NCBI RefSeq assembly: GCF_014649495.1
Contig: NZ_BMTD01000015.1
Coordinates: forward strand, 170,192-234,191
Source: Streptomyces filipinensis
GTDB lineage: Bacteria > Actinomycetota > Actinomycetes > Streptomycetales > Streptomycetaceae
Length of the DNA: 64,000 nucleotides
Reading direction: 5' to 3'
Shown: positions 18,221 through 26,710 of the stretch, one piece after another
How positions within the stretch are numbered: the first letter of the stretch is position 1
How the letters are laid out: each line of letters starts with the position of its first letter
The notes under the pieces: generated by a model
Database searches by the model: none
What the model was told of the DNA's origin: nothing
Seen by the model: only the letters and a program-made list of their open reading frames with translations
Translations under genes and position numbers: made by a program

Positions 18221-19633
18221 TCACGTCGTAGCGCAGGCTTGTGCCGCCGCGCCGAGACGACGGACGCCCTCGGCGAGGTCGGCGAGGTTCTCGGAGGCTG
18301 CGAATCCGAGCCTCAGGCAGGCGCCTGGTTGTTCGGCCGGGAAGTAGCGGGCGCCCGCGTTGACCGCCACACCGTGGGCCCGTGCCGCGTCCGCGACGGC
18401 GGAGTCCTCAAGGCCGGGCGGTAGTTGGACCCACAGGTGCAGGCCACCTTCCGGGATCCGGGTCGGCGTCCACTCGGGCAGTTCGCGGGCCAGGGCTCCG
18501 GTCAGTACCGCGCAACGCTCCCTCAACTGCGCGGCAAGGGCGCGCAGATGCCGGTCCCACGCGGGAGTGCTCACCAGCTCCAGGGCCGCCTCCTGCAGCG
18601 GCCTGGCGACGAAGAAGTCGTCGACCCGGCGCATCCCCTGCAGTCTTCGCATCACCGGTCCACGGGCGATCACCGCCCCGATGCGCAGGCTTGGCGAGGC
18701 CGGCTTGGTCAGCGAGGTCAGCTGGATCACGGTGCCGTCGCGGTCGTCCGCGACCAGAGGGAGGGGCACCGGGCCGCCGTGGCCGAGGTGGCGGGCGAAG
18801 TCGTCCTCGACGAGGAACGCCCCGGCGGCGCGGGCCACGTCCACGACCTGGCGGCGGCGCGCCGGCGCGAGCACGGCGCCCGTCGGATTGTGGAAGGTGG
18901 GCTGGCAGTACAGCAGCCGGGCCCCGGTCACGGCGAAGGCGTCGGCCAGCAGGTCGGGGCGGACACCGTCGTCGTCCATCGGTACGGCGACCGGGCGGAG
19001 CCCCGCCGCGCGGGCGGCGGCCAGCGCGCCCGGATACGTCGGCGACTCCACCAGCACCGGGCTGCCCGGCGCGGCCAGCGCCCGGAACAGCATCGACAGC
19101 GCGCCCTGGCCGCCGCCGGTGATCAGTACGTCCTCAGGGCCGACCGCGCTTCCGGTCGCCTGGGCGAAGACCGCGCGCAGCGGTGCCAGGCCCGCGGCGG
19201 ATGCCCGGTCCCAGGCGCCGGGACGGCGGGCCGCCCGGGCCAGCGCCGCGCTCAACGCCCGTTCGGGGCGCAGCGACGGGTGCAGATAGCCGCCTGCCAT
19301 GGCGATCCCGCCCGCGGGTGGCGCATCCGGCAGGCCGTCCGCCGCGCCCGGATCGAAGTCACGTCCGGCGAGGGCCACCACCTGCCACGAGGTGTCCGGC
19401 GCATCGGCGGCCGAGCGAGCGCGGCGCGGGGCGACGTACGTGCCACTGCCCGGCCGGGTGACCACCTCGCCCTCGGCCGACAGTTGGGCGAACGCCCTCG
19501 ACACCGTCACCGGGCTGACGCCGTGACGCATCGTCAACTCCCGGCTGCTGGGCAGCCGGTCACCGGGCGTGAGACGCGCGATCTCCGTGCGCAGTATCCC
19601 TACCAGCGCCTCAGTACTGCTACTCTCAGACAT
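18221..19633 (-). CDS. MocR-type regulator (GntR HTH plus aminotransferase domain)
   Basis: A 470-residue PLP-dependent regulator. The GntR-type winged HTH (~1-75) reads LRTEIARLTPGDRLPSSREL then GVSPVTVSRAFAQLSAEGEV. The aminotransferase class I/II-like domain (~95-460) has the expected PLP lysine in LTSLTKPASPSLRIGAV. MocR proteins commonly control a divergent PLP-related gene. Here the ATG (19633) overlaps the ATG of the divergent aminotransferase-V gene (CATG), so the two starts share two bases and promoters must lie in each other's coding sequence. Confidence 0.9.
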   Translation of the reverse strand: MSESSSTEALVGILRTEIARLTPGDRLPSSRELTMRHGVSPVTVSRAFAQLSAEGEVVTRPGSGTYVAPRRARSAADAPDTSWQVVALAGRDFDPGAADGLPDAPPAGGIAMAGGYLHPSLRPERALSAALARAARRPGAWDRASAAGLAPLRAVFAQATGSAVGPEDVLITGGGQGALSMLFRALAAPGSPVLVESPTYPGALAAARAAGLRPVAVPMDDDGVRPDLLADAFAVTGARLLYCQPTFHNPTGAVLAPARRRQVVDVARAAGAFLVEDDFARHLGHGGPVPLPLVADDRDGTVIQLTSLTKPASPSLRIGAVIARGPVMRRLQGMRRVDDFFVARPLQEAALELVSTPAWDRHLRALAAQLRERCAVLTGALARELPEWTPTRIPEGGLHLWVQLPPGLEDSAVADAARAHGVAVNAGARYFPAEQPGACLRLGFAASENLADLAEGVRRLGAAAQACATT

Positions 19634-19647
19634 GAGACAACAGAGTA
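19621..19647. promoter_or_regulatory. Symmetric dyad around overlapping divergent starts; candidate paired -10 elements
   Basis: TACTCT at 19621-19626 and its exact reverse complement AGAGTA at 19642-19647 flank the shared CATG start. Each fits the TAnnnT form of an actinobacterial -10 box. On each strand the -10 lies 5-8 bp before the start codon, as expected for leaderless transcripts. Alternatively the dyad is the operator of the MocR regulator. Confidence 0.55.
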
Positions 19648-20888
19648 ACGCTTCTCTCCCTGCTGAAGAATCGCTTCTCGAAACGGCGGCAGGGATCCAG
19701 GCGCTCCGCGCCGACACCCCGGGCTGCGAGTCGGTCATCCACTTCAACAACGCGGGCTGCGGCCTGGTGGCACGCCCCGTCCTCACGGCGATGACCGACC
19801 ACCTCCAACTGGAGGCGGAGATCGGCGGATACGAGGCCTCCGCCGCACGGGACGTCCAGGTCCGTGACTTCTACGCGTCGATCGCCGACCTCCTGGGCAC
19901 CGGACCCGGCAACATAGCCTTCGCCGGCAGCGCGACGCACGCGTACACCAAGGCCCTGTCGGCGATCGACTTCCGGGCCGGCGACGTCATCCTCACCACG
20001 CGCAACGACTTCATCTCCAACCAGATCGCGTTCCTGGCCCTGCGCAAACGCTTCGGCGTCGAGGTCGTCCACGCCCCCGACCTCCCCGACGGCAGGGGCG
20101 TCGACGTCGACGCCATGGCGGCGCTCATGCGCTACCGCCGCCCCCGCCTCGTCGCCGCGACGCATGTACCCACCAACTCCGGCCTGGTCCAGCCGGTGGC
20201 CGAGATCGGCCGCCACTGCCGGGAGCTGGGACTGCTCTACCTCGTGGACGCCTGCCAGTCGGTGGGGCAGTACCCGATCGACGTGGACGGGATCGGCTGC
20301 GACCTGCTCACCGCGACCTGCCGCAAGTTCCTGCGCGGCCCGCGCGGTTCGGGCTTCCTCTACGTCTCCGACCGCGTCCTGCGGGAGGGCTACGAGCCCT
20401 TGTTCATCGACATGTACGGCGCCCGCTGGGTCGAGCCCGAGGCATACCGGCCGGTGGACAGCGCGGCACGGTTCGAGGAGTGGGAGTTCCCGTACGCCAC
20501 CCTGCTCGGCTGCGCGGCGGCGGTGCGCTACGCCCTCCGCGTCGGCCTGGAGCCGATCTCCCGCCGGACGCCCGCGCTGGCCGCCCGGCTTCGCGACCAC
20601 CTGGCGGGTATCCCCGGCGTACGGCTCCTCGACCGCGGGCCGGCCCCGGCAGCGCTCGTCACCTTCGAGGTCGAGGGCTGGCAGCCACAGCCGTTCAAGA
20701 CCGCCCTGGACGAACGGGGCGTCAACTCGGCTCTGAGCTTCCGCGAGTTCGCGCAGTACGACTTCGGCGACAAGGACGTCGACTGGTGCCTGCGCCTGTC
20801 ACCGCACTACTACAACACCGAGGACGAGGTCGACACGGTCGCCGCGGCCGTCGCCGAACTCGCCGAACGCGGGCGGAGGAACCGCTGA
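19632..20888 (+). CDS. Class V aminotransferase / cysteine-desulfurase-like PLP enzyme
   Basis: A 418-residue fold-type I PLP enzyme. It starts at ATG 19632, shared with the divergent MocR start, with no ribosome-binding site. The N-terminal part reads HFNNAGCGLVARPVL. The active-site region includes LYLVDACQSVGQYPIDVDGI (the Asp that contacts PLP) and the PLP lysine in TATCRKFLRGPRGSGFLYV. Relatives include SufS-like desulfurases, isopenicillin-N epimerase-like enzymes and EgtE-like lyases; the substrate is not clear. The stop overlaps the MFS ATG (TGATG), linking the enzyme to an exporter. Confidence 0.85.
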   Translation: MRQQSNASLPAEESLLETAAGIQALRADTPGCESVIHFNNAGCGLVARPVLTAMTDHLQLEAEIGGYEASAARDVQVRDFYASIADLLGTGPGNIAFAGSATHAYTKALSAIDFRAGDVILTTRNDFISNQIAFLALRKRFGVEVVHAPDLPDGRGVDVDAMAALMRYRRPRLVAATHVPTNSGLVQPVAEIGRHCRELGLLYLVDACQSVGQYPIDVDGIGCDLLTATCRKFLRGPRGSGFLYVSDRVLREGYEPLFIDMYGARWVEPEAYRPVDSAARFEEWEFPYATLLGCAAAVRYALRVGLEPISRRTPALAARLRDHLAGIPGVRLLDRGPAPAALVTFEVEGWQPQPFKTALDERGVNSALSFREFAQYDFGDKDVDWCLRLSPHYYNTEDEVDTVAAAVAELAERGRRNR

Positions 20889-22300
20889 TGGCGGCGGCGA
20901 ACGCAACGGCGGCCGGCCCGGAGGCGGCGGCCGGCCCGGAGGCGGCGGCCGGCCCGGAGGCGGCGGCCGGCCCGGAGGCGGCGGCCGGCCCGGAGGCGGC
21001 GGCCGGCCCGGAGGCGGCGGCCGGTCCGGAGGCGGCGGCCGGGAAACCGCCCAGGACCCTGTGGCACAACGGCGACTTCCTCAAGTTCTGGCTGGGCGAG
21101 ACCGTGTCGCTGCTCGGCACCCAGGTGACGACCCTCGCGCTGCCCCTCACCGCCATCCGTGCGTTCGGGGCGAGCGACGAGCAGGTGGGACTGCTGCGGT
21201 TCCTGCAGCTCGCCCCCTATCTCGGCCTCGCCCTGGTCTTCGGGGTGTGGGTGGACCGGGTCCGCAGGCGCAGGGTCATGCTCGCGGCGAACCTGGTCCG
21301 GATGGTCCTGCTGGCGCTGGTCCCCGTCCTGCACTGGGCGGACGCCCTCAGCATGGTCACCCTGACGGTCATCGCGTGCGCCGTCGGTGTCGCGTCGGTG
21401 CTGTTCGACGTGAGCTGGATGTCGTACGTCCCCACGCTGGTCCGCGACCCCGATCAGTATGTCGAGGCGAGCGCGAAGATGGGCGTCAGCTCCTCCACGG
21501 CGGATGTGGCGGGACCCGGTCTGGCAGGCGTCCTGGTGTCGGCGCTGACGGCACCGGTGGCACTGATCGTGGACGCCTTCTCGTACCTGGTCTCCGTGCT
21601 CTCCCTGCTGCTCATCCGCACGCCCGAGCCGCGTCCGAAGCAGGGCGCTCGCCGCCACATCCGGTCGGAGCTGCGGGACGGCCTCCGCTGGGTCATGACG
21701 GACAGGATCCTGCGCGCCTTGGCGCTCGTCGGGTTCTGCTGCAACTTCTCCATGATCACCGTATGGACGATGTTCCTGATCCACGGCACACACGACCTGC
21801 GTCTCGCCCCTTCGGTTCTCGGCGGCATCTTCGCCACGGCCTCGGTGGGCGGCCTCATCGGCGCGTTGGTCTCCGGGCGGGTGATCGATCGGTTCCGCCT
21901 CGGACGCGTCTACCTGCTGGCCCAGTCGGCCCTGCTGCTCGGCCCGAGCCTCCTCGCCGTCGCCGCCGGACCGAGCTGGCTGGTGATCGCGATGTGCGTG
22001 ACGTCCTTCTTCGTCACGTACCTGGGACTCGGCGTCGCCAACGTCATCATCGTCAGCCTCCGCCAGACGAGCACTCCCGCGTCCATGATGGGGCGGATGA
22101 CCGCGGCCTTCCGGACACTGCTGTTCGGCGGCGGCGCACTCGGTGGCCTGACCGCCGGACTCCTGACCGGCGCGCTCGGCGGCAGAGGCGCCCTGACCGT
22201 CGCGGCGGTCGGCTCCGCCGCCGTGGCGATCGGACTCTTCGCGTCCCCTGTCACCAGGCTGGCAGCCCTGCCGTCACCGGCCGAGCCACGTGCGCGGTGA
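20888..22300 (+). CDS. MFS transporter (enterobactin/macrolide-exporter-like) with repetitive N-terminus
   Basis: A 470-residue major-facilitator protein. After ~52 residues of mostly GPEAAA repeats, the MFS core begins (FLKFWLGETVSLLGTQVTTL) with about 12 hydrophobic segments and the loop-2 motif WVDRVRRRRVM. The pattern is that of MFS exporters of the MdfA/EntS/MefA-like class. The start ATG overlaps the stop of the PLP enzyme, so the two are cotranslated and the exporter may remove its product. The repeat tail is predicted cytoplasmic and dispensable for transport. Confidence 0.88.
   Translation: MAAANATAAGPEAAAGPEAAAGPEAAAGPEAAAGPEAAAGPEAAAGPEAAAGKPPRTLWHNGDFLKFWLGETVSLLGTQVTTLALPLTAIRAFGASDEQVGLLRFLQLAPYLGLALVFGVWVDRVRRRRVMLAANLVRMVLLALVPVLHWADALSMVTLTVIACAVGVASVLFDVSWMSYVPTLVRDPDQYVEASAKMGVSSSTADVAGPGLAGVLVSALTAPVALIVDAFSYLVSVLSLLLIRTPEPRPKQGARRHIRSELRDGLRWVMTDRILRALALVGFCCNFSMITVWTMFLIHGTHDLRLAPSVLGGIFATASVGGLIGALVSGRVIDRFRLGRVYLLAQSALLLGPSLLAVAAGPSWLVIAMCVTSFFVTYLGLGVANVIIVSLRQTSTPASMMGRMTAAFRTLLFGGGALGGLTAGLLTGALGGRGALTVAAVGSAAVAIGLFASPVTRLAALPSPAEPRAR
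20915..21040. repeat. Seven in-frame copies of an 18-bp repeat (GPEAAA)
   Basis: Seven consecutive copies of an 18-bp unit, GGCCCGGAGGCGGCGGCC or nearly so, encode seven GPEAAA hexapeptides at the N-terminus of the MFS exporter. Only the last copy has a silent change (GGT for GGC... at the junction), so the array is very homogeneous and likely expands and contracts by slippage without breaking the frame. Confidence 0.9.
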
Positions 22301-22439
22301 CCGCCAACGCCGTCGTGGCGGGGCTGTGGTGCTGTTACCCCCTCCGCAGTTCTTGCGCGCCTGGAACTGGGAGCCCGTTTCGGGTATTTCCTGGCAGTGA
22401 TGCCGGCCTCCTGGCGGAGCGGGATCCGAGGGCCTGGTC

Positions 22440-22535
22440 AGGCTCCACCCCGCTCGGCCGGCCGCCCTCGTACTTCGGGCAGAGGGAGTCGAAGCTGTCG
22501 GCGTTGAGTTTGTGGATCACGTCCCGGGGCCCGGG
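22440..22535 (-). mobile_element. Possible IS630-family transposase remnant
   Basis: One minus-strand frame encodes RDVIHKLNADSFDSLCPKYE followed by GGRP. This resembles the HTH segment of IS630-type transposases, whose usual form is close to R-D/K-V-I-H-x-F-N-x-x-G-F-D-S-L-x-P-K/R-x-x-G-G-R-P. Only about 25 codons are recognisable, with no DDE domain. It abuts the 3' end of the dienelactone-hydrolase half-gene. Confidence 0.4.
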
Positions 22536-23020
22536 CCGGGGCTGGTGCATGTCACCTCGGCGGTCTTCGCCGCCGGCGTGTCCTGCGCGGACAGCAGCAG
22601 CATCTCGGCCCGCCGCCAGGTGGCGGGCAGAGGTCGGTTCCCGTGCGGGTGCAGGCGGTCGGTGAGGAAGGCGAGGATCTCGTCGCGGGCCAGGACCGTG
22701 GGGTGGCCGGCCTCGTCGACGAGATGGGCGGTGACGACGCTGTGCGGGGTACCGACCAGGTCGGCGAAGAACGGCGGCGGAGCCGGGTTGGCCGCGCTGT
22801 CCGGGAGGACACGCCCGTCGAAGGCGTCGCCGAGCGGCGCGCGGTAGGCGGCGAAGCGCTGCCCCGTGCACCAGCGGTCACCCTCGAACCGGTAGGCGAG
22901 GACGGTGAGTCCGTCGCGATCGAGCCGGTCGCGCACCGCGCGCGCGTCCGCCGCGTCGAGTTCGAGTCGGCCCTGTTCTCGTATAGCTACGACGAACGGA
23001 CATGTAGCGCTGCGTAACAC
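22517..23020 (-). pseudogene. Dienelactone hydrolase, C-terminal half (catalytic Asp and His)
   Basis: The frame contains ELDAADARAVRDRLDRDG, LTVLAYRFEGDRWCTGQRFA and PHSVVTAHLVDEAGHPTVLA. These match the second half of dienelactone-hydrolase-family alpha/beta hydrolases: the Asp after the strand VLAYRFEGD and the His of PHSV are the family's catalytic positions. No nucleophile is present. The missing half (Cys nucleophile) is at 26157-26574 on the same strand. The first ~20 residues of the frame are probably transposon-derived, and the last ~15 run into other DNA. The gene was split by the mobile element between them. Confidence 0.8.
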
Positions 23021-23249
23021 CCAAGGGCGGAGTCGCGGTCAGGGGCAACGAGGCAGCGGGTAGGCGTGGTGACGCTTCTTGTGCTTGCCTTCACGCGACC
23101 GAGCGGCCTTGCTCGATCGGTGGCAGGTGGCCGCTTATGTGATCCAGATGGGGCCGCACGGTCCAGGGCTCCCTCATCAAAGGGCCGTCGGTGGTTCTTG
23201 AAGCACCAGGGTTTTTGAGGGAGTTCTTGAGGGCCTGGGACCCCTTCGA

Positions 23250-23296
23250 GGGGCACTTCGGCCGATCCTCAGAAAACGATGGTTAGTTGACGGCAC
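23250..23296. promoter_or_regulatory. Candidate transposon terminal-repeat or res-like block
   Basis: The stretch GGGGCAC at 23250-23256, followed by CCTCAGAAAACG at 23267-23278 and GATGGTTAG, recalls the conserved inner block of Tn21-subgroup terminal repeats (CCTCAGAAAACG is identical by my memory of Tn21). It lies just upstream of the resolvase gene, where a res site is also expected. I could not find a matching inverted copy elsewhere in the element. Confidence 0.3.
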
Positions 23297-23306
23297 ACTG
23301 ACTTCC

Positions 23307-23948
23307 GTGGCCGCCCTGACCGACATGCTCGACGCCGACGACAACCTCCTCGTCGCCTTCCCGCTCCACCCGACAGAGATCCGCATCGGCTACGCGCGGG
23401 TATCCACGGGTGGGCAGAAGCTCGACCGGCAGATCGACGCACTCACCGAGGCAAGGTGCCGACGCATCTTCGCCGACAAGAAGTCCGGGAAGAACGACAT
23501 GCGCCCGGAGCTGAAGGCGTGCCACGCCTTCCTACAGGCCGGCGACACCCTGGTCGTCCCCTCCCTGGACCGGTACGGCCGCTCTTTGCAGGACCTGGTG
23601 AACATGGTCGCCGAGCTGCGTGAACGGGGGATCGGCTTCTCCTCGCTTCACGAGAGGCTCGACACCCTCACCCCCGGCGGCAGATTGATCTTCCACGTCT
23701 TCGCGGCGCTTGCGGAGTTCATCAGGGAGCTGATCGTGCAGGGCACGAACGAAGGCCTGGCTGCCGCGCGGGCCCGTGGACGCGTCGGCGGACGGCCCAC
23801 CGTCGTCAACGACGACCTAATCCGCAAGGCCCGGGACATGCTGCCCAATCCGGAGAACAGTGTCGAGTCGATCGCCAAGATCCTCGGTGTTTCCGTCGGC
23901 ACTCTCTACAACCACATCCCAGACCTCAAACAGCTTCGGAACGCGTAA
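23307..23948 (+). CDS. tnpR: Serine recombinase, resolvase/invertase family
   Basis: A 213-residue small serine recombinase. The catalytic domain starts IRIGYARVSTGGQKLDRQID with nucleophile Ser33; the second Arg motif VVPSLDRYGRSLQDLVN and GGRLIFHVFAALAEFIRELI follow. The C-terminal HTH_7 reads SVESIAKILGVSVGTLYNHI. Such enzymes resolve Tn3-type cointegrates at a nearby res site. The first ~24 residues precede the conserved domain, so the GTG at 23307 is not certain; ATG 23325 is an alternative. It is followed after 31 bp by the first passenger gene on the same strand. Confidence 0.88.
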   Translation: MAALTDMLDADDNLLVAFPLHPTEIRIGYARVSTGGQKLDRQIDALTEARCRRIFADKKSGKNDMRPELKACHAFLQAGDTLVVPSLDRYGRSLQDLVNMVAELRERGIGFSSLHERLDTLTPGGRLIFHVFAALAEFIRELIVQGTNEGLAAARARGRVGGRPTVVNDDLIRKARDMLPNPENSVESIAKILGVSVGTLYNHIPDLKQLRNA

Positions 23949-23979
23949 ACCTCGCAGAGGTTGGAAGGAACTCGAATCC

Positions 23980-24354
23980 ATGGATGACAATGAATCCGGT
24001 ACCACCTGGAACATCACGGGCTCGCAGGGCTTCATTGCTGGCTCACAGAGCAACTTCACCCAGAACAACAATCACAGCACTGGATTCCGGGTCGAAGATG
24101 TAACCACCTTGGTCGAAATGATCAGAAGGAACGGTGACCTTCTGGAACTTCCAGATGCCCAGCGGGAAGAACTCATCCAGGATGCAGAGGTCCTTGAGGA
24201 CGAGGCAACAAGTTCTCACCCCGACGAGGGAAGGATGCGGAAAATCGCCCGGAGGATCAGGGAAATCCTCACGTCGGCCCCTACGGATTCCATGGTCCAG
24301 CAGATGCTTCTCTCGGCCTTCAACCAGGGGATCGGTTCAGCCCTGGGCGGCTAG
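23980..24354 (+). CDS. Small protein with N-terminal GFIAGSQ motif and helical domain
   Basis: A 124-residue protein starting at ATG 23980 after GGAAGGA. Residues 10-31 hold a Gly/Asn/Gln-rich motif with core GFIAGSQSNFTQNN. The rest (~38-124) is predicted helical: EDVTTLVEMIRRNGDLLELP, then an acidic helix and RMRKIARRIREILTSAP. This layout recalls actinobacterial proteins with a short beta-type GxxIGxxNxQxN motif joined to a small helical domain. The neighbour at 24402 carries the same motif at its C-terminus. No enzyme motif or membrane segment is visible. Base composition is less GC-rich than the flanks, indicating transfer. Confidence 0.75.
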   Translation: MDDNESGTTWNITGSQGFIAGSQSNFTQNNNHSTGFRVEDVTTLVEMIRRNGDLLELPDAQREELIQDAEVLEDEATSSHPDEGRMRKIARRIREILTSAPTDSMVQQMLLSAFNQGIGSALGG

Positions 24355-24401
24355 CAGGTAGTCATGTCGAACGCAGGACCAGCAGATATGGAGAGGCCAC
24401 G

Positions 24402-24848
24402 TTGGACCCCAGCATGTTGCCTGACGGCGAATTGGATCTTCTTGAGTTCCTCTACGAGGAATCTCAACGCCCTCTCGGACCCGAGCATCCCGTCAAACAT
24501 GACTGCTTTCACTGTCAACTCGAAGCCAAGGTCAGAGCCCAAACCCCCGCCCCACCTGAAGGGAACCCCGTGCCTTTGGAGCGGATTCCCGGGGAGCTTG
24601 TGGAGAGCGTAGAGCCGCTGGCAGCGAAGAATCTCGCCGCCATGACCACAATCCGAGCTGACCGGGCTGTTCGACTCACCGAAAGCGGACAACGCGTCTA
24701 TCGTGAATATCTCAGGCAGAGACAGCAGGCTCGATACGAGGCGCGCCTGCGCGGCAACCCGGCGACCGTCATCAACATTCGTGATTCGCACGGATTCATT
24801 GCGGGCTCGCAACGTGATTTCACCCAAGACAATCACGGCGATTTCTGA
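24402..24848 (+). CDS. Small protein with C-terminal GFIAGSQ motif
   Basis: A 148-residue protein whose last 26 residues contain GFIAGSQRDFTQDN (motif 123-144), matching the N-terminal motif of the protein encoded just upstream. The N-terminal ~115 residues contain LDLLEFLYEESQRPLGPEHP, a CFHC pair (residues ~35-38) and a helical, charged stretch (SGQRVYREYLRQRQQARYEA). The start is probably TTG 24402 behind GGAGAGG; ATG 24414 is the alternative. It lies 47 bp after the first gene on the same strand, suggesting an operon. I do not recognise the N-terminal domain. Confidence 0.7.
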   Translation: MDPSMLPDGELDLLEFLYEESQRPLGPEHPVKHDCFHCQLEAKVRAQTPAPPEGNPVPLERIPGELVESVEPLAAKNLAAMTTIRADRAVRLTESGQRVYREYLRQRQQARYEARLRGNPATVINIRDSHGFIAGSQRDFTQDNHGDF

Positions 24849-25010
24849 GGGGCATGAGAGAGGGGAATCGCCCGCGTCAGCCTCACTGCTTGGCCGACCG
24901 GCAGCGGCCAACGCGTATGCCGGGCTCGACCTGGTTCGCGTCCTCGAGGGTCGTTGGTTGCGCAGCGGTACGCCCGGGCTCAGCCATGCAGGCACCGTAC
25001 GCCCGGCCGG
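24849..25010. other. Interval between cassette and tnpA remnant
   Basis: A 162-bp convergent gap after the second cassette gene and before the tnpA stop. It begins GAGGGGCATGAGAGAGGGG; a terminal repeat could be here because Tn3 ends usually lie soon after the tnpA stop, but I could not confirm one. Confidence 0.3.
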
Positions 25011-26156
<1,146 letters not shown>

Positions 26157-26165
<9 letters not shown>

Positions 26166-26574
26166 TGGTGAGGGCGAAGTTGCCGGTGAAGCACAAACCG
26201 ATCGCCCCCACCCCTGGACCACCGCACGCGGTGTGGGCCTGGCGCGCCAGGCCGCGCAGCCAGACCGTCACCGGGCTGGTGCCGCCTCCGGCGAAGGCGC
26301 GGAACTCCGCGCTGACACAGGCGCGTCGGACGACCTCCCGGCCGCCCTCGACCGTGGGGAAGGCGCCGTCCGTCCCGAACAGGGAGGGCACATGGACGGT
26401 GAAACCCGCGTCCCGCACCCAGCGCGCGAGCCGCAGGACGTCGGGGCTGATGCCCGGCATCTCGGGCAGCACCACGACCGCGGGCCCCGTCCCGGCCACG
26501 TACACCGTCTTCGCCACCCCCTCAACTGTCACGCTCCGGCGGGTGAAGTCGGTGATCGGATCGCTGTCGTTCAT
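26157..26574 (-). pseudogene. Dienelactone hydrolase, N-terminal half (catalytic Cys)
   Basis: From ATG 26574 the frame encodes MNDSDPITDFTRRSVTVEGV, then VVVLPEMPGISPDVLRL and IGLCFTGNFALTMALE, where Cys in GLCFTG is the family nucleophile. After TMALE the frame becomes nonsense because the tnpA remnant is joined at about 26155-26165. The catalytic Asp/His half lies 3.2 kb away at 22517-23020 in the same orientation. About 20 codons between the halves seem lost. The gene diverges from a GlxA-type regulator at 26711, with 136 bp between, which suggests it was its target. Confidence 0.82.
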
Positions 26575-26710
26575 GGGGCCAGCCTGGTCCCGGGGCCGGC
26601 CGCCCGGTGAGGGGCGGGATCGCCAAGGCCAGGGGTAATCTCGCCACACGCGCGCGCGGCGAGCGGAACGTGGTCGGGGACCGGGACCGGGGACAGGGGG
26701 TACGCAAGCC

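Noticed and set aside
20480..20887. N-terminal extension of the MFS frame
   Set aside because: It overlaps the PLP-enzyme gene in another frame. The ATGA junction at 20888 gives a natural start.
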